This document shows, piece after piece, positions 51,361 through 60,153 of a DNA stretch of 64,000 nucleotides (positions are counted from its first letter, which is position 1; every line of letters begins with the position of its first letter). A model generated the notes under the pieces. The model was not told the DNA's origin. It ran no database searches and was given only the letters and a program-made list of their open reading frames with translations. Origin of the DNA: Phycisphaerae bacterium (lineage in GTDB: Bacteria; Planctomycetota; Phycisphaerae; FEN-1346; JAACEH01); the NCBI GenBank assembly GCA_012729015.1, contig JAAYDY010000120.1, positions 1 to 64,000 on the forward strand. Direction: 5' to 3'. Made by a program: the position numbers and the translations under genes.

Positions 51361-52236
51361 CTATTCCTCTTTTTCCTCGATCGACTTGTCGCCGGGGGTG
51401 GGGCCGGCCGTCAGGCCGAAGGCGCCGGCGATGCCGGCGTCGCTCTGTTCGCGGACGAGCATCTGCGTAAGGACGCGACGGAACCGGGCTATGGAAAGGT
51501 CCTCGATCAGTCGCCCCTGAACGGCGATGCTCACGTCGCCGGTCTCCTCGCTGACGACGATGATGACGGCGTCGCTGTCCTCGGACAGGCCGAGGGCGGC
51601 ACGGTGCCGCGCGCCGTACTTGGAACCCAGCGGCGGATTGAGCGTGAGGGGGAACTCGCACCCGGCGGCGACGATTCGGTTCTGGCGGATGACGACGCCC
51701 ATGTCGTGCAGGGGCGAGCCCGGCCAGAAGATGGTCACGAGCAGCTCGGGGGTCAGTTCGGCGTTGAGGGGGGTGCCGCTCTCGACGAGGGAGGTCAGGC
51801 CGGCGTCGCGTTCGATGGCGATGATGGCGCCGATCTTGTCGCGGCTGAGTTGCTCGATGGCGCGGGCGAGGATATCGATGAAGGCAATGCCCTGTTTGCG
51901 CAGGAAGATGCGGAACAGGGGGTTCTGGCCGAGCTGGATGAGGGCGCGGCGAAGCTCGGGCTGGAAGATGATGACGGCGGCCATGACGGCGAACTGGATG
52001 AGGACGTTGTAGATGATCTCGACGCGCTGCATCTTGAGGATGCCGGCGACGAGCTGCACGAGAATGAAGGCCGAGATCAGGAGGAAGATGAAGCCGCGGA
52101 AGACGCGGGCGCCGCGCGTGCCCCTGAGGAACCGGTAGACGACGTAGATGACCAGTCCGATCAGGACAAACTCGACGATGTCCATGACGGAGAAGTTGGC
52201 GACGCGATTCTGGAGGTAGGCTCTGATAGCTTCCAT
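51361..52236 (-). CDS. cdaA: CdaA-type diadenylate cyclase with altered DGA motif
   Basis: Membrane-bound cyclic di-AMP synthase candidate, 291 residues. Three N-terminal hydrophobic helices (about 18-37, 47-67, 73-92) precede the DAC domain. The RHR motif is intact at about 210-212 (GARHRAALGLSE), as are IIVVSEETGDVSIAVQG and GSPLHD. The canonical DGA motif is D178-M179-G180 here: the metal-binding Asp is kept but Gly-Ala is replaced. The start ATG shares one base with the folP stop, so translation is coupled. The downstream neighbour is cdaR. The identity is firm; catalytic competence is likely but not certain. Confidence 0.9.
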   Translation of the reverse strand: MEAIRAYLQNRVANFSVMDIVEFVLIGLVIYVVYRFLRGTRGARVFRGFIFLLISAFILVQLVAGILKMQRVEIIYNVLIQFAVMAAVIIFQPELRRALIQLGQNPLFRIFLRKQGIAFIDILARAIEQLSRDKIGAIIAIERDAGLTSLVESGTPLNAELTPELLVTIFWPGSPLHDMGVVIRQNRIVAAGCEFPLTLNPPLGSKYGARHRAALGLSEDSDAVIIVVSEETGDVSIAVQGRLIEDLSIARFRRVLTQMLVREQSDAGIAGAFGLTAGPTPGDKSIEEKEE

Positions 52237-53474
52237 CAGCCGTTGTCTTCCGCAGACTGTATGGCGGCAGTGATTTGCAGCGCAGCCGCCGTCTCGGCCA
52301 CGTCGTGGACGCGGAACAGGGCGGCGCCCTGGGCCCGGGCCCAGACGCACGTCGCCACGCTCCCTATGAGACGATTATCGACTTCCGCGTCGAGAATCTT
52401 TCCGATAAAGGATTTTCGGCTCGTGCCGACGAGGATGGGCCGTCCGAGGCTCCGCAATTCCTTGAGCCGGGCCAGCAGCGTCAGGTTGTGGGCGACGGTC
52501 TTGCCGAAGCCGATTCCGGGATCGACGACGATCTGCTCGGGGTCCACGCCGGCTTCGGCCGCCTGCTGGACGGCCTGCCGCAGGCGGCGGCAGACGTCGG
52601 CCACCACGTGTTCGTAGGCGGGGTTCTGCTGCATGGTCCGCGGCCGTCCCTGCATGTGCATCAGGACGACGGGGCAGTCCCTGGCGGCCAGGAGGCCGGC
52701 CATGTCGCCGTCGGACAGGGCGGAGATGTCGTTGACCATGTCGGCACCGGCGTCCAGTGCGGCCGCAGCCACGGCGGCCTTGTGCGTGTCGATGCTGATG
52801 AGGACGTCGGACTGCCTGCGGATGGCCTGGATGACGGGCGTCGTGCGGCGGATTTCCTCGTCCGCGGGGACGTCGTTGGCTCCGGGGCGGGTCGATTCGC
52901 CGCCCACGTCGATGACGGCCGCTCCGGCGCGGTGCATGGCCAGGGCGTGCTCGGCGGCAAGAGCCGGATCGAGCCAGCGGCCGCCGTCGCTGAAGCTGTC
53001 GGGCGTGGCGTTGAGGATGCCCATGATCACCGGCCGCGGGCCGAGCTCGACGGACCGGCTGCCGCAGCGGAGGGTCCAGGACTGTCGCCGGTAGCCGTCG
53101 GCGGTCCTCAGGACCAGTTCGCCGACGGCGGGCAGTCCGAACGGCTGGTCGCGGAGCTTGCCTGCGAGCAGCCGCAGATGGTGCTCGGTGCCGGTCAAGA
53201 GCAGAGTTGTGGTCTGGACCTGTTCGGTGGGCACGTGCTTGTGGACGGCGGCCTCGCCGCCCAGGGAGAGCATGTGCTGCTTGATCAGGTTGGCGTGCAG
53301 CCTCGACACGTTCTCCAGGACGATGCAGAAATGGCGTGCCTTGGGGGCCATGACGGCGACGCCGTAGGCGGTGACGCCGGCGTTGTGCATTTCGGCCTCG
53401 GCCAGCGGCGCCAGGCCGGCGTCGAGCACTCGCGGATTGTGCCTGACGGTCAGGGCGAAATCGTCATGGGCCAT
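52236..53474 (-). CDS. folP: Dihydropteroate synthase with N-terminal extension
   Basis: Folate-pathway enzyme joining p-aminobenzoate to the pterin diphosphate, 412 residues. The TIM-barrel core begins near residue 165 with VIMGILNATPDSFSDGG, then VIDVGGESTRPGA, ISIDTHKAAVA, VLMHMQGRP, DPGIGFGKT and VGTSRKSFIG. About 150 residues precede it, including NLIKQHMLSLGGEAAVHKHV and KLRDQPFGLPAV. Similar extensions occur in some longer bacterial FolP proteins, and their role is unclear. The start overlaps the ftsH end by 11 bases and the stop overlaps cdaA, placing it inside a tightly coupled ftsH-folP-cdaA unit. Confidence 0.93.
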   Translation of the reverse strand: MAHDDFALTVRHNPRVLDAGLAPLAEAEMHNAGVTAYGVAVMAPKARHFCIVLENVSRLHANLIKQHMLSLGGEAAVHKHVPTEQVQTTTLLLTGTEHHLRLLAGKLRDQPFGLPAVGELVLRTADGYRRQSWTLRCGSRSVELGPRPVIMGILNATPDSFSDGGRWLDPALAAEHALAMHRAGAAVIDVGGESTRPGANDVPADEEIRRTTPVIQAIRRQSDVLISIDTHKAAVAAAALDAGADMVNDISALSDGDMAGLLAARDCPVVLMHMQGRPRTMQQNPAYEHVVADVCRRLRQAVQQAAEAGVDPEQIVVDPGIGFGKTVAHNLTLLARLKELRSLGRPILVGTSRKSFIGKILDAEVDNRLIGSVATCVWARAQGAALFRVHDVAETAAALQITAAIQSAEDNG

Positions 53475-55566
53475 GGTTGCCAGAGGGGCTGCCTCCGTCG
53501 TGTGTTGCGCCGGCGTCGCCGCGGCCGGTGCTGTCGGCCTCCGGGGCGTGCGCGGCCACGGGCGTCTGCGTTGCCGGATCGGCCTCGTCGTCGGCTGCCG
53601 CGACCGTGGTCTCCGTCGCATGGTTCGAGTTGGCGGCCGGTCGCGACAGGGTCTTGCCATCGACAATCTGCTGCACCTCGTCTGCGTCGAGGGCCTCGAA
53701 CGCCAGTAGCGCCTCGGCCAGGCGGTTCAGTTTGTCGCGGTTGGCGACCAGCAACTCGCGGGCCTTGGCGTAGGCGGCGGAGATCGTCTGCTTGACTTCC
53801 TCGTCGATCTCGCGGGCTGTATCCTCGCTGTACTCGTGGCCGGCGACGAGGTCCATGCCCATGTACTGCTCCTGGTCGGAGCGGTCGGTGTACCGCACGG
53901 GGCCGATGGCGGTGCTCATGCCCCATTCCTTGATCATGCGGCGGGCCAGGTTCGAGGCCTGCTTGATGTCGTCGGAGGCGCCGCTGGAGATGTCGTCGAA
54001 GACGAGTTCCTCGGCGATGCGGCCTCCGAAGGAGACCATGATGTTGCCGAGGCACTCGCGGCGGCGGATCACGTAGCGGTCCTTCTGGGGCAGGAACATG
54101 GTGGCGCCCAGGGCGGCGCCGCGCGGGATGATCGTGACCTTGTGGAGCGGCTCGACGTCGGGCTGAAGCAGGATGGTCAGCAGGGCGTGGCCGGCCTCGT
54201 GATAGGCCGAGACGCGTTTTTCGAGGTCGTCCATGATGCGGCTGCGTCGGGAGCGGCCCCAGCGGACCTTGTCGCGTGCCTCTTCGAGGTCGGGCTCCTC
54301 GACGGCATCTTTCTGGGCCATGGTGGCCGCCAGGGCGGCCTCGTTGATCAGGGCAGCCAGATCGGCGCCGCTGAAGCCGGGCGTGCCGCGCGCGATGCGC
54401 TTCAGGTCCACGTTGTCCGCCGTGTGGATTTTGCGGGCGTGGACCGAGAGGATCGCCTCGCGTTCCTTGATGTCGGGCAGGTCGATGACAACCTCGCGGT
54501 CGAAGCGGCCGGGGCGGCGCAGGGCCTGGTCCAGCACATCGGGCCGGTTGGTGGCGGCGATGACGATCACCTGGTCGCTGGTGTCGAAGCCGTCCATCTC
54601 GACGAGGATGGCGTTGAGGGTCTGCTCGCGTTCGTCGTGGGCGCCGGTGATGCCCGTGCCGCGGCGGCGACCCACGGCGTCGATTTCGTCGAGGAAGATG
54701 ATGCAGGGGGAGCTTTCCTTGGCCTGGCGGAACAGGTCGCGGACGCGGCTGGCGCCGACGCCGACGAACATCTCGACGAAATCGGAGCCGCTGATGCTGA
54801 AGAACGGCACGTCGGCCTCGCCGGCGATGGCCTTGGCGAGCAGCGTCTTGCCGGTGCCGGGCGGGCCGATGAAGAGAATGCCGCGAGGCATCCGCGCGCC
54901 CAGTCGCTGGAACTTCTTCGGGTTGCGGAGGAACTCGATGATCTCGACGACTTCTTCCTTGGCCTCGATCATGCCGGCGACGTCCTCGAAGGTGATCTTC
55001 GAGCTTTCGCGTCGGGCAAGCCGGGCCCGTGTGCGGCCGAAGTTGAGCACGCCCCCGGGGCCGCCGCCCTGGCGCATCTGGCGGATAAAGATGAAGTAGA
55101 TCACGCCGATCACCAGAATCCACGGCAGGAACGTCCAGAGCATCGGCTGCCAGTTGAACGAGTCGGGCAGCACCTCGAAATCCTTGCCGAGGGCTTTGCT
55201 GAGAATCGCGACCCATCGGTCGGCGTTGGTCTCGCCTGTGATGATGATTTCGAACCTGCCGGGTTCGCCCTCCTTGAGGGCTTCTTTCTTGAGTTCGGCG
55301 AAGACCTTGCCGTCCTGGATGTAGGCTTTCTTGAACGCTTCGGGCCGCGTTTCGAGCTGCCGCTCGAGCTCCGGTCCGGAGGTGATGGCGCCCTTGTCCT
55401 CTTTCTTCATGATGAGCATGAAGGCCAGGGCGGCGGCGGCGATGAGCAGGGCCGTGAAGGCCAGCGACCGCATGTTGCCGGGGCCGCCGGCGGTGGGGCG
55501 GCCTTCGCCTGGGCCGCGCGGGCCGGGCGTCGGTTCGTTATCGTGATCGTTCGGCGTGAAACTCAA
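53464..55566 (-). CDS. ftsH: ATP-dependent zinc metalloprotease FtsH
   Basis: Membrane AAA+ protease, 700 residues from a TTG at 55566 with GAGGTG 7 bases upstream. Two membrane helices (near 35-54 and 140-158) flank a periplasmic segment. Walker A GPPGTGKTLLAKA at about 233, Walker B IIFLDEID, SRH around ATNRPDVLDQALRRPGRFDR, and the zinc site HEAGH at about 455 are intact. A C-terminal tail of about 75 residues rich in Ala, Asp and Glu extends past the protease. The long frame to 55815 lacks a start with a ribosome site. It begins a coupled unit with folP and cdaA. Confidence 0.96.
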   Translation of the reverse strand: MSFTPNDHDNEPTPGPRGPGEGRPTAGGPGNMRSLAFTALLIAAAALAFMLIMKKEDKGAITSGPELERQLETRPEAFKKAYIQDGKVFAELKKEALKEGEPGRFEIIITGETNADRWVAILSKALGKDFEVLPDSFNWQPMLWTFLPWILVIGVIYFIFIRQMRQGGGPGGVLNFGRTRARLARRESSKITFEDVAGMIEAKEEVVEIIEFLRNPKKFQRLGARMPRGILFIGPPGTGKTLLAKAIAGEADVPFFSISGSDFVEMFVGVGASRVRDLFRQAKESSPCIIFLDEIDAVGRRRGTGITGAHDEREQTLNAILVEMDGFDTSDQVIVIAATNRPDVLDQALRRPGRFDREVVIDLPDIKEREAILSVHARKIHTADNVDLKRIARGTPGFSGADLAALINEAALAATMAQKDAVEEPDLEEARDKVRWGRSRRSRIMDDLEKRVSAYHEAGHALLTILLQPDVEPLHKVTIIPRGAALGATMFLPQKDRYVIRRRECLGNIMVSFGGRIAEELVFDDISSGASDDIKQASNLARRMIKEWGMSTAIGPVRYTDRSDQEQYMGMDLVAGHEYSEDTAREIDEEVKQTISAAYAKARELLVANRDKLNRLAEALLAFEALDADEVQQIVDGKTLSRPAANSNHATETTVAAADDEADPATQTPVAAHAPEADSTGRGDAGATHDGGSPSGNHGP

Positions 55567-55589
55567 CGGAGAACACCTCGCTTCTACGC

Positions 55590-55615
55590 AAAACCGGCCG
55601 CCGACAACCGGCGGC
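55590..55615 (-). terminator. Weak hairpin upstream of ftsH
   Basis: Minus strand: a perfect 7-bp stem (55609-55615 with 55597-55603) and a 5-base loop, then CGGTTTTG. It lies in the 121-base gap between lptE and ftsH and could partly end the upstream transcript. Confidence 0.3.
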
Positions 55616-55687
55616 GCGGAACCCTGACAGCCTGTTAAACCCCTCGCTGGATCGCCCGTGGCGGCGGTTCGGACGGCGTGCCGCCGT

Positions 55688-56179
55688 CTACCAGTTGGTC
55701 TCCATGTCCTCGATGATCCGCTCGGCCAGTTTGCGGATGGCCATGGTCGTGGAGCTGCGCAGCGTCTGCCGCTCCGCCGGCGCGTAGTACCACGAGACCG
55801 TGGGCACTCCGGCACGGAGCACCTGTCCGGAACGGAGGTCTTTCCACTCGTACTGGACGTTCAGCGACGTTTGAATCTCGGTGGCCCGGTCGCGGTCGTC
55901 CTCGGTCATGACGCTTTCCTGGAGGTCGGTGATGCGGCCGGTGAGGATCGTGTCGGCGTGATCCTCGTTGACGATCTTGTACGGGGTGCGCAGCTCGATG
56001 AGCTTCTTGAGCTCTTCGGTGAGCTCCATCTCGATGCCGCGGCGGAACTCGTCGCTCTGGAAGACCGGGACGGCGACGGTACGGATGTCGGTCCGGTGCA
56101 GGGCATCGGTTGAGTAGCCGCAACCGGTCAGTGCGGCGCACGCCACGGCCGCTGTCGTCAGCATGATGAGCCTGTTCAT
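55688..56179 (-). CDS. lptE: LptE-like outer-membrane lipoprotein
   Basis: 163 residues with a lipoprotein signal: MNRLIMLTTAAVACAALTGC, where the last cysteine would be lipidated. After CGYSTDAL come TVAVPVFQSDEFRRGIEMEL, LTGRITDLQESVMTEDDRDR and DLRSGQVLRAG, a strand-helix pattern typical of LptE, the plug of the lipopolysaccharide transporter LptD. The ATG at 56179 has GAGG 8 bases upstream; the ATG at 56185 is too close. It follows the BamD-like gene by 10 bases. LptD is not in the window. Confidence 0.82.
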   Translation of the reverse strand: MNRLIMLTTAAVACAALTGCGYSTDALHRTDIRTVAVPVFQSDEFRRGIEMELTEELKKLIELRTPYKIVNEDHADTILTGRITDLQESVMTEDDRDRATEIQTSLNVQYEWKDLRSGQVLRAGVPTVSWYYAPAERQTLRSSTTMAIRKLAERIIEDMETNW

Positions 56180-56189
56180 GGCCATGTCC

Positions 56190-58076
56190 TCAGCGTCCCA
56201 CCGCCGGCGGCGGGGGAAGTTCCTGGAGCATTTCGCGGGCCTCGACGGACGCCGGCGTGCCGGGGAATTCGTCGACGACTTTGCGTGCGTAGAAGGCGGC
56301 AGCCTTGAGGCGGCCGGCCCGTTGGTAGTAGACGGCCATCTCGTACTTCTTGGTCGCCTCGTGGCGGCGAATCGCTTCGAGGGCGCCCGCAACGTTTTCC
56401 TGCGCCGCCATTTCGGGGTAGGTGTCCTGGTAGCTCTGGAGCATGCCGCCGGCCCGCCGCATCGGGGCGTCGTCGTACACGGGGCCGAGGCAGGAGGCGA
56501 TCGCGCTCTGGGCGGCCATCAGGCGGGCCTGCCTGGCGCGGCTATGGTTGGGGAACTCGTCAATGAACCGGCGGAACTGTTCCTCGGCCTCCTCGGACTT
56601 GCCGCTGCTCATTTTGAATTCGCCGATGCGGAACAGGGCGTCGGCCGCCAGCGGGCCCGTGGGCCGGTGGGCGTAGACCTTTTCGAGGATGCCCACGGCT
56701 TCGTCGTTGCCGCTGCCGAGGCCGAGGCCGAGCACCTTGCGGCGGGCCGGGCCGAACAGCGCCTCGGCACACTGGACCTCGCGGAGCAGGGCCTTGTCGA
56801 CCAGGCGGCTGCCGGCGTAGTTCGTGATGAAGTGCTCGTAGGCGTCGAACGCCCTGTAATAGTCGCCGCCGGAGAACACCGCCTCGGCCCTCAGCCATGA
56901 GGCCGGCTCGCCGCTGGGCGACACGGCATGCCTCTTGAGGAACTTCGACGCCAGCTTCGCCGTGGCGGCATAGCGGCCGTCGCGGAACTTCGCGATCATC
57001 GAGCGCACGGCCGCAGGGCCGTCGCCGTCGGCCTGTCCGGCCGCGGCCAGAAGACTCTCGGCCTCGTCAGCGGCGGCGGACGGCTCGATCTGGCGGTACT
57101 TCTCTCCGACGCTCGGCACCTGGTCGATGGCCAGGGCCGGCTCGGGCAGGGGTTGCACCTCGACGGGCGGCGGCAGAGCGGGCCCATGGTCCTCGGGCCG
57201 CACGTTCGTAATGGGCGTGACCAGCGGCGGCTCGGTCACCAGGTCCGCGGTGGCGGGCTCGCCCGGCATGGGCGTGATGACCGCGTCGGGGAGTTCGGTA
57301 ATCTGCGGCACCGTCGAGGGCTTCGGGGCCGTCTGCGATCGGACGACCGGCTCCCAGCGGCCATCGCGGAACACGAAATCCACTTCTTCATCCGGTGCGG
57401 GGGCCGGCGGCACCGCCTCGGCGGCGGTCGCGGGTGGCTCCGTGGCGGGCGCCTCGGCGGACGGCTCTGCGGCAGGCATCGGGGCCGGCGTCTCGGCCGT
57501 TGCGGGCGTTTCGGGCATCACGGGCGTTTCGGGCGCCGGGGCCGCTTCGGGCATCGCCGGGGTCTCGGCTACCGGTGATGGCTGCGTTTCGGGCGCGACG
57601 GCCGGTTCGGCGGGCACGGTCGGTGTCTGGTCGGCGGCTGTCGCGGCCGGCGTTTCGGGCTCGATGGGCTGCATGGGCATCAGGGCCTGATCGTCGCGCG
57701 GCGTCTCGGCCGGCGTCGGGGTTTCGGCGGGCACCGTCGGAGTCTGCGGCGGCGTTAGCGGCGGCAACTCAACGGGCGGCGGCGTCGGCTCGACGGACGG
57801 TGACGGCGCTGGTTCGACCGGCACGACGGCCGGCGTTTCGGCTGGGGTCTCGATCGGTTTCTGGGCCGGTGTCGGCTCGGGCTCGGGCGCAGGCTGGGTC
57901 TCGGCGACGGGCTTGGTCTCGGCAGGTTGCGTGTCGGCCTGGGCGGGCTCGGCGGTCACGTCCTCGTCGTCGGGGACGCGGACCCATTGGCCGTCGCGAA
58001 ACACGAGCTTGGCCTCGGCGAGCGGCGCGAGGGCCAGGACGATTGCCAGCAGGGCGAAAAGGCGAAGCCAACGCAT
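56190..58076 (-). CDS. Secreted BamD-like TPR protein with Pro/Glu/Thr-rich linker
   Basis: 628 residues. A signal peptide (LRLFALLAIVLALAPLAEA) is followed by LVFRDGQWVRVPDDED, then about 200 residues rich in Pro, Glu, Thr and Ala, then a second DFVFRDGRWEPVVRSQ. After another linker, the C-terminal 290 residues form tetratricopeptide-like helices resembling the BamD/YfiO type (GGDYYRAFDAYEHFITNYAG, SEEAEEQFRRFIDEFPNHSR, AAFYARKVVDEFPGTPASVE). It may be a periplasmic assembly factor spanning the wall; lptE next door supports outer-membrane biogenesis. The duplicated VFRDG-x-W motif is unusual. There is no lipobox, unlike BamD. Confidence 0.75.
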   Translation of the reverse strand: MRWLRLFALLAIVLALAPLAEAKLVFRDGQWVRVPDDEDVTAEPAQADTQPAETKPVAETQPAPEPEPTPAQKPIETPAETPAVVPVEPAPSPSVEPTPPPVELPPLTPPQTPTVPAETPTPAETPRDDQALMPMQPIEPETPAATAADQTPTVPAEPAVAPETQPSPVAETPAMPEAAPAPETPVMPETPATAETPAPMPAAEPSAEAPATEPPATAAEAVPPAPAPDEEVDFVFRDGRWEPVVRSQTAPKPSTVPQITELPDAVITPMPGEPATADLVTEPPLVTPITNVRPEDHGPALPPPVEVQPLPEPALAIDQVPSVGEKYRQIEPSAAADEAESLLAAAGQADGDGPAAVRSMIAKFRDGRYAATAKLASKFLKRHAVSPSGEPASWLRAEAVFSGGDYYRAFDAYEHFITNYAGSRLVDKALLREVQCAEALFGPARRKVLGLGLGSGNDEAVGILEKVYAHRPTGPLAADALFRIGEFKMSSGKSEEAEEQFRRFIDEFPNHSRARQARLMAAQSAIASCLGPVYDDAPMRRAGGMLQSYQDTYPEMAAQENVAGALEAIRRHEATKKYEMAVYYQRAGRLKAAAFYARKVVDEFPGTPASVEAREMLQELPPPPAVGR

Positions 58077-58115
58077 GGTGGATTCCCCGTTCGGTCGGCC
58101 TGTGCTGCCGCACAA

Positions 58116-58856
58116 TCACAGGTACCTCATGGCTCGCACGGGCCGGCCGAGAACGTGCTGCCAGTATTCCGCCAGAAGTCTGCGGACATCACCGCGGGTC
58201 TGCGGCGACATCGCGACACGATCCGCCTGCCGGTCGTCGGCCGCGGCCAGAAACGCCAGGGCGTCCAGGGCCTTGCCCGAGACGGCAATCCCGCCGCCGT
58301 GGTCGCCGGCACATTGGCGGCAGACCAGTCCGCCCGAGGCGGCGCTGAACAGGCCGCTACGGTTCTGGGGCCTTGCGCGGCGACAGGCCACGCAGGTTCG
58401 CACTTCGGGCATCAGCCCCAGGATTCGAAGCATACGGGCCTCGAAACGGTACATCAGGATAGCCGAATCGTCTCCGCAACTCAAGCGCTGAAGCGTGTGG
58501 ACGGCGATTTTGAACAGCTCGGGGTGCGGGTCCAGGTCCAGGGTGGCCGCCAGGATCAACTCGGCCAGGCACGAGGCGGCATAGAAGGGCGGCAGGCTCT
58601 GCCGCAAGCCCGGCAACGGGTCCGTGACCGACAACTCGGTGAGTTGGCCGAGGCCGCCGCGATGGCCGATGGTGAATACCGCCTGGGCGACTTCGAGGCG
58701 GTCGATCCGCCCGCCGAAAGGGTTCTTGGGGCGTTTGGATCCTTTGGCGATGAGGCGGACCTTGCCGTTGCGAAGGGTCATCAGCGAGACGATCTGGCTG
58801 GTCTCGCTGTAGTCGGAGGCGGCCAGGGTCACGGCTTCGTCGGTCACCAGAGCCAC
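58116..58856 (-). CDS. recO: DNA repair protein RecO
   Basis: Recombination mediator that helps load RecA at gaps, 246 residues. The N-terminal OB fold is LASDYSETSQIVSLMTLRNG then LIAKGSKRPKNPFGG. The central helical domain holds a four-cysteine zinc site (CVACRRA and LVCRQC). The GTG at 58856 has AGGAGG 9 bases upstream; the frame open to 58958 has no better start. It sits in a phoH-pgpH-ybeY-corC-recO order close to that of Firmicutes. Confidence 0.92.
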   Translation of the reverse strand: MALVTDEAVTLAASDYSETSQIVSLMTLRNGKVRLIAKGSKRPKNPFGGRIDRLEVAQAVFTIGHRGGLGQLTELSVTDPLPGLRQSLPPFYAASCLAELILAATLDLDPHPELFKIAVHTLQRLSCGDDSAILMYRFEARMLRILGLMPEVRTCVACRRARPQNRSGLFSAASGGLVCRQCAGDHGGGIAVSGKALDALAFLAAADDRQADRVAMSPQTRGDVRRLLAEYWQHVLGRPVRAMRYL

Positions 58857-58872
58857 GGGGGCGGACCTCCTG

Positions 58873-60144
58873 TCAGAGCTCGGGCGTCCGGTCGTACTGG
58901 TCGAGGCGGCTGATGCGCAGGCGGGCGATCTTCCGTTCGTCGGACTCCAGCACGGCAATCACCAGGCGGCGGTACTCGATCTGCTCTCCTGCCTTGGGAA
59001 CGCGGCCGACCGTGGACAGCACGAAGCCGCCGACGGTGTCGTAGTCCTCGTCCTCGGGCAGCTCGATGTCCAGTTCGTCGTTGACCTCGCTGATGCGGGC
59101 CCGGGCGTCCACCTCGGCCACGGTGTCGCTCACGCGGCGGACTTCTTCCGGCTCCGTCCGGTCGTACTCGTCCACGATGTCGCCGAGAATCTCCTCGATG
59201 ATATCCTCGATGGTGATCAGCCCGGCCGTGCCGCCGTACTCGTCCAGGACGATGGCGATGTGGACGCAGGCGCTGCGGAACTGGTGGAGGAGCTCGCTGA
59301 GGGTCTTGGTCTCGGGGATGAACAGCGCGTCGCGCATCAGGTCGCCCGCGCACCGGCGGTCGAAGCCCTCGGCCGCGGTGGCCGCCAGGAGGTCCTTGGC
59401 GTACAGGACGCCGACGACGGCGTCGATGGTGCCGTCGTAGACCGGCATGCGGCTGTGGCCGTCGGCGGTGAAGCAGTCGCGGGCCTCGGTCAGCGTGGCC
59501 GTGCGGGGCAGGGCGACGATCTCGGTGCGCGGCGTCATGATGGCCGCGACGTCGGTGTCCTTGAACTCGATGATATTCTCGATCATCGTCTTTTCGTCTT
59601 CTTCGAGGGTACCTTCGAGCTCGCCCTCGGTGACGATGCTTCGCAGTTCGTCCTCCAGGTCCTGGTCGGGGTCATCTGTGGCCGCGGCGCCGCTGAGGCG
59701 TCGCACCAGCACGTCGACCAGGGCCAGCACCTTCAGCAGCGGCGTGCTGATGGCCCTCAGGCCATCCATCAGCGGCAGGGCCCGCACGATGATCCATTCG
59801 CTGTTGTAGCGGGCGCAGGCGATGGGGACCGCCACCGAGAGGACCACCAGGGCCAGGAAGATCATCAGGCCGCCGATGATCCAGTGGACGGCGGAATCCT
59901 CCGAAAGCAGGTAGGCCACGACCACGGCGACGAACGAAGCGTTGGCCAGGATGCGCCAGACCGCGATGGTGTGGACGAGACTCTCTTGGCGGTCGAGAAA
60001 CCGCTCCAGACGGTCCGGCCGCCCGGCGTCCGACAGTCGCTGCTCCAGGCGGCTCGTCGAGTACCCGCGCAGCGCGTGCGACAGGATCGAGAGTGTGACG
60101 CTCGCGGCCAGCAGGGCAAGACCGTAGTAAGGCATGTAATCCAC
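58873..60144 (-). CDS. CorC/HlyC-family CBS-domain membrane protein (CNNM-like)
   Basis: 423 residues. Hydrophobic segments lie in the first 140 residues, then a pair of CBS domains (from IMTPRTEIVALPRTATLTEA and from LFIPETKTLSELLHQF, ending DEYGGTAGLITIEDIIEEIL) and a C-terminal CorC/HlyC domain (DYDTVGGFVLSTVGRVPKAG). Relatives are linked to magnesium or divalent-cation efflux. The membrane part is shorter and less typical than a full CNNM domain. The GTG start at 60144 has AGGAG 6 bases upstream. Confidence 0.88.
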   Translation of the reverse strand: MDYMPYYGLALLAASVTLSILSHALRGYSTSRLEQRLSDAGRPDRLERFLDRQESLVHTIAVWRILANASFVAVVVAYLLSEDSAVHWIIGGLMIFLALVVLSVAVPIACARYNSEWIIVRALPLMDGLRAISTPLLKVLALVDVLVRRLSGAAATDDPDQDLEDELRSIVTEGELEGTLEEDEKTMIENIIEFKDTDVAAIMTPRTEIVALPRTATLTEARDCFTADGHSRMPVYDGTIDAVVGVLYAKDLLAATAAEGFDRRCAGDLMRDALFIPETKTLSELLHQFRSACVHIAIVLDEYGGTAGLITIEDIIEEILGDIVDEYDRTEPEEVRRVSDTVAEVDARARISEVNDELDIELPEDEDYDTVGGFVLSTVGRVPKAGEQIEYRRLVIAVLESDERKIARLRISRLDQYDRTPEL

Positions 60145-60153
60145 AGCCGACTC

